From Opitutales bacterium UBA2995 (GTDB lineage: Bacteria > Verrucomicrobiota > Verrucomicrobiia > Opitutales > UBA2995), in assembly GCA_002346535.1 (NCBI GenBank), contig DDZZ01000011.1:1-37337 (forward strand): DNA of 37,337 nucleotides, given 5' to 3'. The translations under genes were made by a program, and so were the position numbers. Below, one piece after another: positions 26,319 to 33,525 of this stretch. The notes beneath the pieces are model-generated. The model had not been told where the DNA came from and made no database searches. It worked only from the letters and a program-made list of their open reading frames with translations. Each line of letters begins with the position of its first letter. Position 1 is the first letter of the stretch.

Positions 26319-27347
26319 TTACTGATCAACACTTCTTACCTTGTCGACGAGAGGCATGACTGCGTTCAGCAGTTTGTCCAGCCTGGGTTGAGCTTCTTCC
26401 TTCCCTCCATATACCGGAATGACTCCCAGGGAGTTCATTTCCTCAGCTAATTCCGGATCCTGCATCGCGGTTTTAACAGCATTGCGTATTTTTTCTAAAA
26501 TGGATTCCGGTGTTTCTTTGGGCGCCAACCAGGCACGGATTTCAACCAGTTCTATATCGATTCCGATTTCCTTGGCAGTTGGCACATTTGGAAATAAAGG
26601 ATTTCGCTTGGCCGAAAAAGTAACCAGCGGTTTTAGCCCGGAATCCTTAAAATTCACGAAGGCCATCGTGGAGAGCATGGTCATATCGCTGTGGCCGCCC
26701 AGCAACGACGCCAGCCTCGGTGCTCCTCCGCCTGTTTGAATGAATCGAAATTCAATCCCCGCTTTTTCGGCAAGTAGCAATGGAACAAGATGCACTGGCA
26801 GACCCACATTAGTAGATACATTGACTGATCGTGGATTGTTTCGGGCAAATTCCACGAGTGCTTCAATGGTTTGAAATTTTGAACCTTCGGCGACACCCAG
26901 CAACAGCTCTGTATAGCCGGACATGCAGATCAATTCGAAGTCGTTGTGATCGAAGTCAACAATTCCCATAGCCTTCGACGTAACGATGCCGGAATGCCAA
27001 ATGCCTATTGTGTAACCATCGGGCTCAGACTCTTTGAGCCGTCGTGTTCCAATCGTTCCGCCTGCGCCAGGAAGGTTAACCACCACAATTTTTTCAGGTA
27101 ACAATTGTTTATCTGCAATGGCTCTTTGCAGGAGGCGGGCCAGTCCATCGGTTTCACCTCCTGCATTCGTTGGTAGAATGAGTTTGATAGGTTTTTCGGG
27201 CCACTCAGCCGGGATCGATTGGGGTTTGCCGCAGGAAATCAAAAGAAGGCCACCCAAAACCATGAATGGGATTTTCTTAAGTTTTCTTACCAATACTGGC
27301 CTGATCAGGGATTTGAGAAGCGATTTTTTGGATTTAGAGCATGGCAT
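26319..27347 (-). CDS. tctC: Tripartite tricarboxylate transporter substrate-binding lipoprotein TctC
   Basis: A 342-residue extracytoplasmic solute receptor. A long basic N-terminus precedes a lipoprotein signal with the lipobox LISC (cysteine at about 39). The Bug/TctC signature follows: EWPEKPIKLILPTNAGGETD, VVVNLPGAGGTIGTRRL, DGYTIGIWHSG and FPNVPTAKEIGIDIE. The ligand is usually a carboxylate held through two bridging waters by main-chain loops, and cannot be deduced from sequence. It is the promoter-proximal gene of tctCBA. Being a lipoprotein rather than a freely secreted receptor is a variation from the proteobacterial Bug proteins. Confidence 0.92.
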   Translation of the reverse strand: MPCSKSKKSLLKSLIRPVLVRKLKKIPFMVLGGLLLISCGKPQSIPAEWPEKPIKLILPTNAGGETDGLARLLQRAIADKQLLPEKIVVVNLPGAGGTIGTRRLKESEPDGYTIGIWHSGIVTSKAMGIVDFDHNDFELICMSGYTELLLGVAEGSKFQTIEALVEFARNNPRSVNVSTNVGLPVHLVPLLLAEKAGIEFRFIQTGGGAPRLASLLGGHSDMTMLSTMAFVNFKDSGLKPLVTFSAKRNPLFPNVPTAKEIGIDIELVEIRAWLAPKETPESILEKIRNAVKTAMQDPELAEEMNSLGVIPVYGGKEEAQPRLDKLLNAVMPLVDKVRSVDQ

Positions 27348-28039
27348 TCTGGATCAACTATCTATTGGAACTCCGACAAATTCAATCAGCCATTTTGAAT
27401 ACAGTTTGGATGGAGATTTCTCTCATCATACGCTAATTCGATTGTCTCAGCTGCTAATATTGAATAACTCCTGTTGCATGTCACCTTCAACGATATCCCC
27501 TTTAGAATTTCACGACCTCCTCAAAAAACAGTCTCGTGGTGGTCCACACGCTTTCGGACGTAGTCTTGAACTATCGTGCGTCCAAAGCGCCAGGGACCTC
27601 ATTGCGAACCTGTGACCCGGGAACTGAATTAGAATTTCTAAGCGAACGATACAGCCTTTACTACATGGGGTTCGCGTATGTGCGAATTTCGAATTCATCA
27701 TGAGCCATGGGAATTAGTTGAACTGGATGTTGATTGGATTAACACTTAACTTCTCTACAAAGATTTTGCATGGATTACTGAGTCAGAGTATATTTGAAGC
27801 TATGCTTTCCTTGGGGCGTTTGATATATCAATCAGTCGGCCTCATCGAATTTAGGAGTTAAATTAGTTCCTGATTATCACTTCGTTCTGGAACCGGTCGG
27901 CACATTGCTTTTTATACAGTCGGTATGCCTCAACTCGATATCGATATAGTTTTCTGTCCGAGGAAAACGCTTAAAGGCTGGCCGAAGATCTGGAAATGTA
28001 TTTTCTACATTCCGGAGGAAGGGGAATTCCCTCCTGCAA
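27348..28039. other. Decayed intergenic stretch, no assignable gene
   Basis: This is about 690 bases between tctC and the SAF-domain remnant. Short protein-like pieces occur in several frames on both strands (for example SERYSLYYMGFAYVRIS on the plus strand near 27635-27685 and PDYHFVLEPVGTLLFIQS near 27868-27920), each closed by stops. The second may be an upstream part of the SAF-domain remnant. No complete gene, terminator or repeat is apparent. Confidence 0.4.
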
Positions 28040-28398
28040 CGTCCCTATCACGTGGTGGCAGTTGAAGCTCCGGTTTCGGTTGCTCAAGCCGTACTGTTCG
28101 GTACTACAACCGGGTCTAACGCCCCGTTCCAACCGCAGAGCTTATCACAGTTGCCAAAAGGGATCTTAAGTTAGGTGAGAGCCTTGATGATGGAGGAGGT
28201 TACATGGTAAATGGGATTTTTGAAAAAGCGGATATCGTCAAGAAGGGAAACTTGCTACCTCTGGCTTTCGCAAACTGCGTGACCTTGAAAGCGGATATTT
28301 GTATAGGAAATCTAATTACATGGGATATGATCGACAATTTAGAAGATTCCTACCTTCTTAAAATTCGTAAGGAGCAAGATGCATTTGTTTGGAGATAA
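28040..28398 (+). pseudogene. C-terminal remnant of a homoserine-dehydrogenase-like oxidoreductase with SAF domain
   Basis: One frame reads RPYHVVAVEAPVSVAQAVLF and GTTTG, then after a frameshift near 28115-28125 another reads VPTAELITVAKRDLKLGESL, DDGGGYMVNGIFEKAD, KKGNLLPLAFANCVTLKADI and ITWDMIDNLEDSYLLKIRKE, with a stop at 28396-28398. PYH...EAP-x-S-V-A-x-AVL and AKRDLK-x-GE-x-LD-x-GGY followed by NLLP-x-x-L are typical of the SAF-containing C-terminus of NAD(P)-dependent homoserine-dehydrogenase-like proteins. The NAD-binding N-terminus is not found. Its stop is only two bases before the ATG of the alcohol dehydrogenase, so both may once have been one operon. Confidence 0.65.
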
Positions 28399-28400
28399 CT

Positions 28401-29516
28401 ATGAAAACCAAAGCAGCCATTGTCTACGAATTCAATAAACCGGTTATTGTTGAGGAAATCGATCTGCGGCCTCCTCGTGAATCGGAGCTAATGATCAAGA
28501 TAGCCGCGAGCGGTATCTGCCACAGTGACTACTCTGTTATGACAGGAACGATTCCCCATGACCTGCCTGAGGTTCTGGGGCATGAGGGAGCCGGGACGGT
28601 GGTGGAAGTCGGGCCCAATACTGAGGGTTATCAGGTGGGAGACCGTGTGATGTTACCCTTTGTATCCTCCTGCGGAAAGTGTAGCCGTTGTACCTCGGGT
28701 CATCCCACCCTTTGTGAAGTTCATTTTGCAGGAAAACGTGGGATGCTTATTGACGGGACCTTCCGGTTTCACAAGGGCGATCAAGATATTTATCAATTTT
28801 CACGGATCGGGGCTCTTTCCGAATACACAGTGGTTCATACAAATTCTGTCGTACCTTTGCCCGATGGCTATACCTTCGAACACGGAGCCTTATTGGGTTG
28901 CGGGGTCACCACCGGAGTCGGAGCAGTTACCCGAACCGCCCAGGTTCCAGCCGGATCCACGGTAGCCATAATTGGTTGTGGTGGAGTAGGGCTCAATGTG
29001 ATTCAAGGAGCACGCTTGGCCGCTGCTTCCACAATAATCGCTGTGGATCAAATGCCTTCCAAATTGGACCAGGCCAAACAGTTTGGCGCGACCCATTGTG
29101 TCAATTCTAAGGATAGGGATGCCGTGGAGGCGGTGAAGGAATTAACTCAAGGCAACGGGGTTCAATTTGCTTTTGAAGCCATCGGATTACCACTCACGAT
29201 TGAATTGGCTTACAACATGTTAAGTGTAGGTGGGAATGCAGTCATCATTGGAATTACTGGCTTTCGCGATACCATTACCATCCCTGCCGCGTTTCTGCCT
29301 ATATGGGAGAAAAAGATTACCGGATCTTTTTTTGGATCCTGTCTTCCCAGTGAGGACATGCCCTATTTGTTGAGCCTATATAAGCAAAAGAAGCTGATGC
29401 TCGATGAGCTCATCTCCAAATATTACGAACTGGAAGAAATCAACCAGGCATTTTCCGATATGGAAGTAGGAGAGAATATCCGCGGTATGGTTTTGTTTGA
29501 GAAAGAAGGTGACTGA
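28401..29516 (+). CDS. Zinc-dependent alcohol dehydrogenase (MDR family, class III-like)
   Basis: A 371-residue medium-chain dehydrogenase. The catalytic zinc ligands are Cys 40 (SGICHSDY) and His 61/Glu 62 (GHEGAGTVVEVG). The structural zinc is held by four cysteines at about 91, 94, 97 and 105 (CGKCSRC...TLC). The NAD site is IIGCGGVGLN followed by IIAVDQ; the aspartate favours NAD over NADP. The C-terminus GSFFGSC and DMEVGENIRGMVLFE match class III-like or aryl/formaldehyde-type members. The substrate is unknown. ATG 28401, with GGAGA five bases upstream, is preferred over TTG 28389. It directly follows the SAF-domain remnant. Confidence 0.9.
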   Translation: MKTKAAIVYEFNKPVIVEEIDLRPPRESELMIKIAASGICHSDYSVMTGTIPHDLPEVLGHEGAGTVVEVGPNTEGYQVGDRVMLPFVSSCGKCSRCTSGHPTLCEVHFAGKRGMLIDGTFRFHKGDQDIYQFSRIGALSEYTVVHTNSVVPLPDGYTFEHGALLGCGVTTGVGAVTRTAQVPAGSTVAIIGCGGVGLNVIQGARLAAASTIIAVDQMPSKLDQAKQFGATHCVNSKDRDAVEAVKELTQGNGVQFAFEAIGLPLTIELAYNMLSVGGNAVIIGITGFRDTITIPAAFLPIWEKKITGSFFGSCLPSEDMPYLLSLYKQKKLMLDELISKYYELEEINQAFSDMEVGENIRGMVLFEKEGD

Positions 29517-29542
29517 AATCATCTTTCAACGGGTAGGGTCAA

Positions 29543-29623
29543 TTATCCAAGATTGACCAGGATTGCTAAGGTGGTACAGATAATGAACAGTAATACGATG
29601 ATTCGAATTACCCACTTTTTCAT
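29543..29623 (-). CDS. Possible 26-residue single-helix membrane peptide
   Basis: A short frame from ATG 29623 encodes a peptide with two lysines followed by one hydrophobic helix (MKKWVIRIIVLLFIICTTLA, then ILVNLG). It looks like a small membrane protein or the cut-off N-terminus of a lost exported protein. Ribosome binding is weak. It lies between the convergent alcohol dehydrogenase and isomerase genes. Confidence 0.25.
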   Translation of the reverse strand: MKKWVIRIIVLLFIICTTLAILVNLG

Positions 29624-29680
29624 GACGCTAATTTACTCTGGCCTGATTTATTTTTGAATGCGTTTGAATTCAGCCGAGGT

Positions 29681-30616
29681 TTACTGACGGTAGCTCAATT
29701 GGGCTGCATGGCGCAGACCGGCCATCGGATCGTCCCAGGTCGGAATAAATTCATGAGCCATATAGCCGCTATATCCTGTCTCGGCTATGGTATCAAAAAT
29801 GGCTGTGTAATTGATTTCCTGGGTTTCATCTAGTTCGCCACGTCCGGGATTTCCTGCGGTGTGGTAATGACCAATGTAATCTTTGTAGAGTTTGATTCGA
29901 CGGATGATGTCACCGTTCATCACTGACACATGATAGACATCGAAAAGGAGTTTAAAGTTTTCCGACCCAATCCGTTGAATTAGATCGATACAAAAATCCA
30001 CGTCGTCACCAAAGTAATCGGGATGCCCTTTCATAGGATGGCTGTCGTCTCGGGAGTTCAGGTGTTCGAGGACGAGGGTAATACCATTTTTTTCGGCGTG
30101 CGAAAGTACTTCCTTCCAGGTATAGATGCACCGTTGGGCTGCTTTTTGGTCGTCCATTCCCTCGAATCGCATGCCCGTAAATGTAATAACCGACTTGCAG
30201 CCGACTGCTTTGGCCAAATCAATCGCTTCAGCCAGTCCGGTGACCACCAGGTCATGAAATTCTGGATTGCAAGGGCCTTTGGCAAATCCATGACCGCCAG
30301 ATACTAGTGAAATGTCCAGGCCTAGGCCTTTCACAGCGGGGTAATCGTTGGACGAAATGCCTTCCATCGCCACCAAACCGATTTCTTTGCAATGTCTGGC
30401 CAAAGTGGGTACGTCCATGTGATCTCTGAAACACCAACCCATGACGGATTGTTTAATTTTCCCATCAGCGACTGATCGAAAAGGGGAGGAGGATGCATGG
30501 CTGTGCCCCACCGCCTTCTGGGCTAAGAATCCGGCAGTGGCGAGAGCCCCGAATTTTAAAATTTCGCGTCTTGAGAGTGAGTATCTCAGGGGAGTGGTTC
30601 CAAAACCTTTTTTCAT
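29681..30616 (-). CDS. Tat-exported sugar phosphate isomerase/epimerase-like TIM-barrel protein
   Basis: A 311-residue protein with a Tat signal (SRREILKFGALATAGF, about residues 14-29) and a xylose-isomerase-like barrel related to hydroxypyruvate isomerase. Metal-binding and catalytic positions fit EHLNSRDDSHPM (Glu, and the following HP), LLFDVYHVSVMNGD (Asp and His), GHYHTAGNPGR (His) and MAHEFIP (Glu). The reaction is probably an aldose-ketose or 3-keto-sugar isomerisation in the periplasm. ATG 30616 is used; TTG 30628 is a serious alternative because AGGAGG lies nine bases before it. It is the third exported sugar-type enzyme in the window and is divergent from the Sco gene. Confidence 0.85.
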   Translation of the reverse strand: MKKGFGTTPLRYSLSRREILKFGALATAGFLAQKAVGHSHASSSPFRSVADGKIKQSVMGWCFRDHMDVPTLARHCKEIGLVAMEGISSNDYPAVKGLGLDISLVSGGHGFAKGPCNPEFHDLVVTGLAEAIDLAKAVGCKSVITFTGMRFEGMDDQKAAQRCIYTWKEVLSHAEKNGITLVLEHLNSRDDSHPMKGHPDYFGDDVDFCIDLIQRIGSENFKLLFDVYHVSVMNGDIIRRIKLYKDYIGHYHTAGNPGRGELDETQEINYTAIFDTIAETGYSGYMAHEFIPTWDDPMAGLRHAAQLSYRQ

Positions 30617-30726
30617 TATCAGATACAAACAAATCCGCCTCCTCAAGGAAACCTTAATTCTTGTTTCCAGCCTTTGACTTTTTCGAAAGGTTCATCATAG
30701 CTTGCCGAGCTTTTGTTTTATTGAGC

Positions 30727-31362
30727 ATGAAAAGAATAGGAATCGTATTAGGAGTATTTGGGGCCGTTGCGTTGTTGCTGGGTCTCGTCCTTCTGCCTAG
30801 AAAAAGGGCTGATGAGGAATGGAGTAGCCAAAACAAAATCGACACATACTGGGAGGTTGGTGACTTCGAACTGGTTGATCAACACGGGGAACCGTTTTCA
30901 TCGGATGCATTGGAGGGCAAGATTTGGTTGGCCAATTTTGTGTTTACATCCTGTGCCGTGGAATGCCCCATATTGACTCATCAACTGTCCCTCGTTCGCC
31001 GGAAACTGGGGCAGAGAGACGATATAGCCTTTGTATCCTTTAGTGTTGATCCTCAATCCGATACCCCGGAACGATTGGCCAATTACTCAAAGCCTTATGG
31101 AGAGGATCCACGCTGGAGTCTTTTGACTGGCGAAATTGTTTCCATGACTGAGTTGATCACACGTAAGTTTTTGTTACCGATGAGCCATGGAACGGATGGC
31201 TCTTCCCCGACCAAACAAACCGTTATTGAGCACAGTGACAAAATGCTGGTGATCGACGGTAAGGGAGTAGTTCGTTATTTCTGCAGCGGCCTGAACTCAC
31301 GAACGGTTGAATCGCTGACTGATGTGGTTCAAGTGCTCCTTCAGGAGTCTGGAATTTACTGA
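30727..31362 (+). CDS. Sco1/SenC family copper chaperone
   Basis: A 211-residue membrane-anchored thioredoxin-fold protein. The anchor is GIVLGVFGAVALLLGLVLL (about residues 4-22). The copper/redox motif is SCAVECPIL (CxxxCP, cysteines at about residues 57 and 61), and the distal histidine is in VIEHSDKMLVID. SFSVDPQSDTPERLANY is typical of Sco. The role in the family is delivery of copper to the CuA site of cytochrome oxidase or thiol reduction of that site. The frame could extend to 30661, but ATG 30727 puts the anchor at the N-terminus. It converges with a second Sco gene across 13 bases, and no cytochrome oxidase gene is in the window. Confidence 0.88.
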   Translation: MKRIGIVLGVFGAVALLLGLVLLPRKRADEEWSSQNKIDTYWEVGDFELVDQHGEPFSSDALEGKIWLANFVFTSCAVECPILTHQLSLVRRKLGQRDDIAFVSFSVDPQSDTPERLANYSKPYGEDPRWSLLTGEIVSMTELITRKFLLPMSHGTDGSSPTKQTVIEHSDKMLVIDGKGVVRYFCSGLNSRTVESLTDVVQVLLQESGIY

Positions 31363-31375
31363 TCGTTTCTTTACT

Positions 31376-32263
31376 TCAGTTCTTTGATGCAGCCGCCACT
31401 CGTTTTATTTCTTCAACCAGCTCCTTCGCTTTCCAGGTTTCATCCGTAAAGATTTTAGTGATGTAGCCTTCCTGATCCAGCACTACCGTTCTCAGATTGT
31501 GAGAATAGATTGATGTTTGGGATGTGCTGAATTTTAAGCCTACGGCCTCTCCGATGGAACGGATGGATTGAGTGTCAGAAGCTCCCGCCAGATTCCAGTT
31601 GATGGAATCCTTTTTAAACTGACTGCCGTAAGCACTCAAAACGTCCGGCGTATCAAATTCCGAATCGAAGGAAACTGTGAGCAACCGGTAATTATCGGGC
31701 GACGATGAATCCGATTTCAGCATTTCATCCACTTCCCTAAAATTGCCCATCATCGCTGGACAGTATTCCGGGACTGGGCACCGAGTGAAAATAAAGGTGA
31801 ATGCCAGAACATGCCCTCGATAGTCCTCTAGTTGTAGCTTTTTCCCGTATTCGTCAATTAGTTCAAAGTCTGGAAAGGGATCGCCGATTTTCAAAAGGTT
31901 GGATGACTGGTCCATTTGCTGTGGGCCTTTGGGAAGCTCTTTTTGGATGCCGGTCTTTTCAATGGCTTCAACCCAGGATGAAAGTTCCTCCACCGTATAA
32001 GTGAAAAGGATTTCGTCTCCTGCGCTCAGGCCTTTTGATTCTCCGGGATCTTTCACTCGGAAGGGCATGATCATTGCTCCCATGTATCCAGGTATTTCCT
32101 CGTGGTCGATGATCAGGGTCCTGCCTTCGTCCTGAATATTCTGTACTACGCCTTTCACCCGGAACACTTTCAGAACCTGGGATTCTTCGGACTTTTTTTC
32201 CGTGCATGCTGTCAGGATTAAGAGCAATACTCCTGCAAGGTGTATGAGCTTTTTTATAAACAT
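31376..32263 (-). CDS. Lipoprotein fusing a CusF-like copper-binding domain to a Sco domain
   Basis: A 295-residue protein with a lipoprotein signal (lipobox LTAC, cysteine at about 20). Residues of about 33-100 are a small beta-barrel copper-binding domain like CusF (VKGVVQNIQDEGRTLIIDHE, then EIPGYMGAMIMPFRV with the methionine/histidine pattern of that family). Residues of about 125-290 are a Sco domain with CPVPEYCPAM (a C-x5-CP variant of the copper site) and the distal histidine in IYSHNLRTVVLD. It is expected to bind and pass on Cu(I) at the outer face of the inner membrane or at the outer membrane. Convergent with the single-domain Sco gene; a CsoR-like palindrome lies about 116 bases upstream. 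Confidence 0.87.
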   Translation of the reverse strand: MFIKKLIHLAGVLLLILTACTEKKSEESQVLKVFRVKGVVQNIQDEGRTLIIDHEEIPGYMGAMIMPFRVKDPGESKGLSAGDEILFTYTVEELSSWVEAIEKTGIQKELPKGPQQMDQSSNLLKIGDPFPDFELIDEYGKKLQLEDYRGHVLAFTFIFTRCPVPEYCPAMMGNFREVDEMLKSDSSSPDNYRLLTVSFDSEFDTPDVLSAYGSQFKKDSINWNLAGASDTQSIRSIGEAVGLKFSTSQTSIYSHNLRTVVLDQEGYITKIFTDETWKAKELVEEIKRVAAASKN

Positions 32264-32378
32264 GCGGTGACGATCCAGCGATTAGCCAAATCTACTGTCA
32301 ACTGATTTTAGATTCAAGGTCGAGAGCGATTTTCATTTTAGAATGGAAACTTTTGACACCTTATCATTAAATCCTTTA

Positions 32379-32394
32379 TACCCCTGTCGGGGTA
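32379..32394. promoter_or_regulatory. CsoR/RcnR-type operator-like palindrome
   Basis: TACCCC-TGTC-GGGGTA is a perfect 6-base inverted repeat with a 4-base centre, set in AT-rich flanks. G/C-tract palindromes of this form are bound by the CsoR/RcnR family of copper or nickel sensors. It lies 116-131 bases upstream of the CusF-Sco lipoprotein start and 47 bases upstream of the dead gene at 32441. No csoR gene is in the window, so this is inference from pattern and neighbour. Confidence 0.4.
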
Positions 32395-32440
32395 AATCTT
32401 CCAGGTAGAAACTTGATAAGCGGTTGATGGATTGGGAAAT

Positions 32441-32720
32441 ATGACCAAATGGAATTCTCTCTTAATTGCTTGTATGGCTTTTGTCGGTCCCTCCTTTTCA
32501 TCGAGCCTTTCTGGCCACTCGGTTTACGAAGGTTTGGAGATAATAAGTCTGCTTTCTACACCCAACCATATCAACCACCTTACCCATGCCAATGATAAGT
32601 TTTTGGCCACTACTGATAGGAGCGGAATTTTTCCCAGCAGTGGCCACGAAATTACCTGGATGACTCATAATACTCCTTGGCCCAATTCCTTAGAGTGATG
32701 TTACGCTGGGTGGACCCTGG
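32441..32720 (+). pseudogene. 5' remnant of a secreted protein with YCF48/BNR-like repeats
   Basis: ATG 32441 begins a signal peptide (SLLIACMAFVGPSFSSSL), followed by one repeat-like unit: THANDKFLATTDRSGIFPSS, GHEITWMTHNTPWPNSLE, and then, one frame over, DVTLGG. The order 'A-x-x-KF-x-A-x-x-x-SG-x-x-x-SS-x-x-x-TW-x-x-x-x-x-x-NSL-x-DV' is that of propeller repeats in secreted verrucomicrobial proteins. TGA at 32696-32698 closes the frame. Past about 32720 the sequence belongs to a different gene. Confidence 0.4.
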
Positions 32721-33100
32721 GCTAGTTTTGTAGCGGCCTGCCGAGTTGGTAAAAGCAGGAGAGATGGTCAACGGCAATGCTGAAGATGCTCACTGTGGTT
32801 GCGTGATGGGTCATTTGATTAACAACCCCTATCGGATTGGGGAGCATGTCCCGTTTTACCGCAAAGCCGCTCGGTTTGGCGACAACATGGATGCTTACGA
32901 ACATTTTGATCGCCTGCACGATATTATGCATGACGGTGTTGGGGTCCCTCAGGATGGAGCGAATTACACGGTAGGCTCTTGGCTGACATTTAGTCTTACA
33001 AAGGAAAAATATACTGGAGATCATACCAGGCTGCGAACAGGCTTCTCAAAGAAAAATACCGAAAAGGTTTTAAGATGCCTTCAGCAAAGCAGGTATACTG
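32721..33100 (+). pseudogene. 3' remnant of a Gfo/Idh/MocA oxidoreductase gene
   Basis: Read across two frameshifts, the strand gives SFVAACRVGK, then EMVNGNAEDAHCGCVMGHLI, NNPYRIGEHVPFYRKAARFG, DNMDAYEHFDRLHDIM, VGSWLTFSLTKEKYTGDH and NRLLKEKYRKGFKMPSAKQV. F-x-x-x-x-R-x-GK...N-x-x-x-E-x-x-H...GH-x-x-N-x-x-YR-x-GE and the NRLL-x-x-x-YR-x-x-F-x-x-P end are the C-terminus of secreted Gfo/Idh proteins, in a subgroup different from the intact copy at 22460-23860. Frame changes are near 32745 and 33030. It is fused behind the propeller remnant. Confidence 0.65.
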
Positions 33101-33525
33101 TTATTCTGGTTGGCATTCTTCCGGATAGCTGTAGGTTTTCTGCCATGTTCCAATCTGCTTGTCGTCTATTACTCGGTTTATTTTTAACAACCACATCGTT
33201 GCAGACCGATCTTAAACGCGATGTGGAACGGGCGATCGAACGAATCCGAAGAGTCTCTAATTGTCCAAGTGAAACAGCTTGTTCCCGAAGTAAAATCCAT
33301 TCTCTCCAAACAGGATAATGAAAGGTCGCTGTGTTATCGAAAATGACAAGTTTAAAAAACGAGTTCCAGGTCAGCGATTGGCTGGCGATTGCGAGCGACA
33401 AGATTGCATTAGCAGCAAGATGTTCATTAAGCACGTCAACCTTCTAGTCGATTACACTGATTTGGTAACCCAAATAGAAAGAGAATAATCTAAATCTCAT
33501 AAGCAACCACAGCAAACACGCATCC
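33101..33525 (+). other. Degenerate stretch with short broken frames
   Basis: ATG 33145 starts a signal-peptide-like sequence (CRLLLGLFLTTTSLQTDLKR) that continues as DVERAIERIRR. Then, in another frame, it reads ESEESLIVQVKQLVPEVKSI, and finally a 56-residue frame (33318-33488) contains several cysteines. This looks like a small exported protein gene broken by frameshifts. I could not name a family. No terminator or promoter is clear. Confidence 0.35.

Noticed and set aside
27034..27615. A 193-codon plus-strand frame across the start of tctC.
   Set aside because: More than half is antisense to the clear TctC coding sequence, and the rest has no family resemblance.
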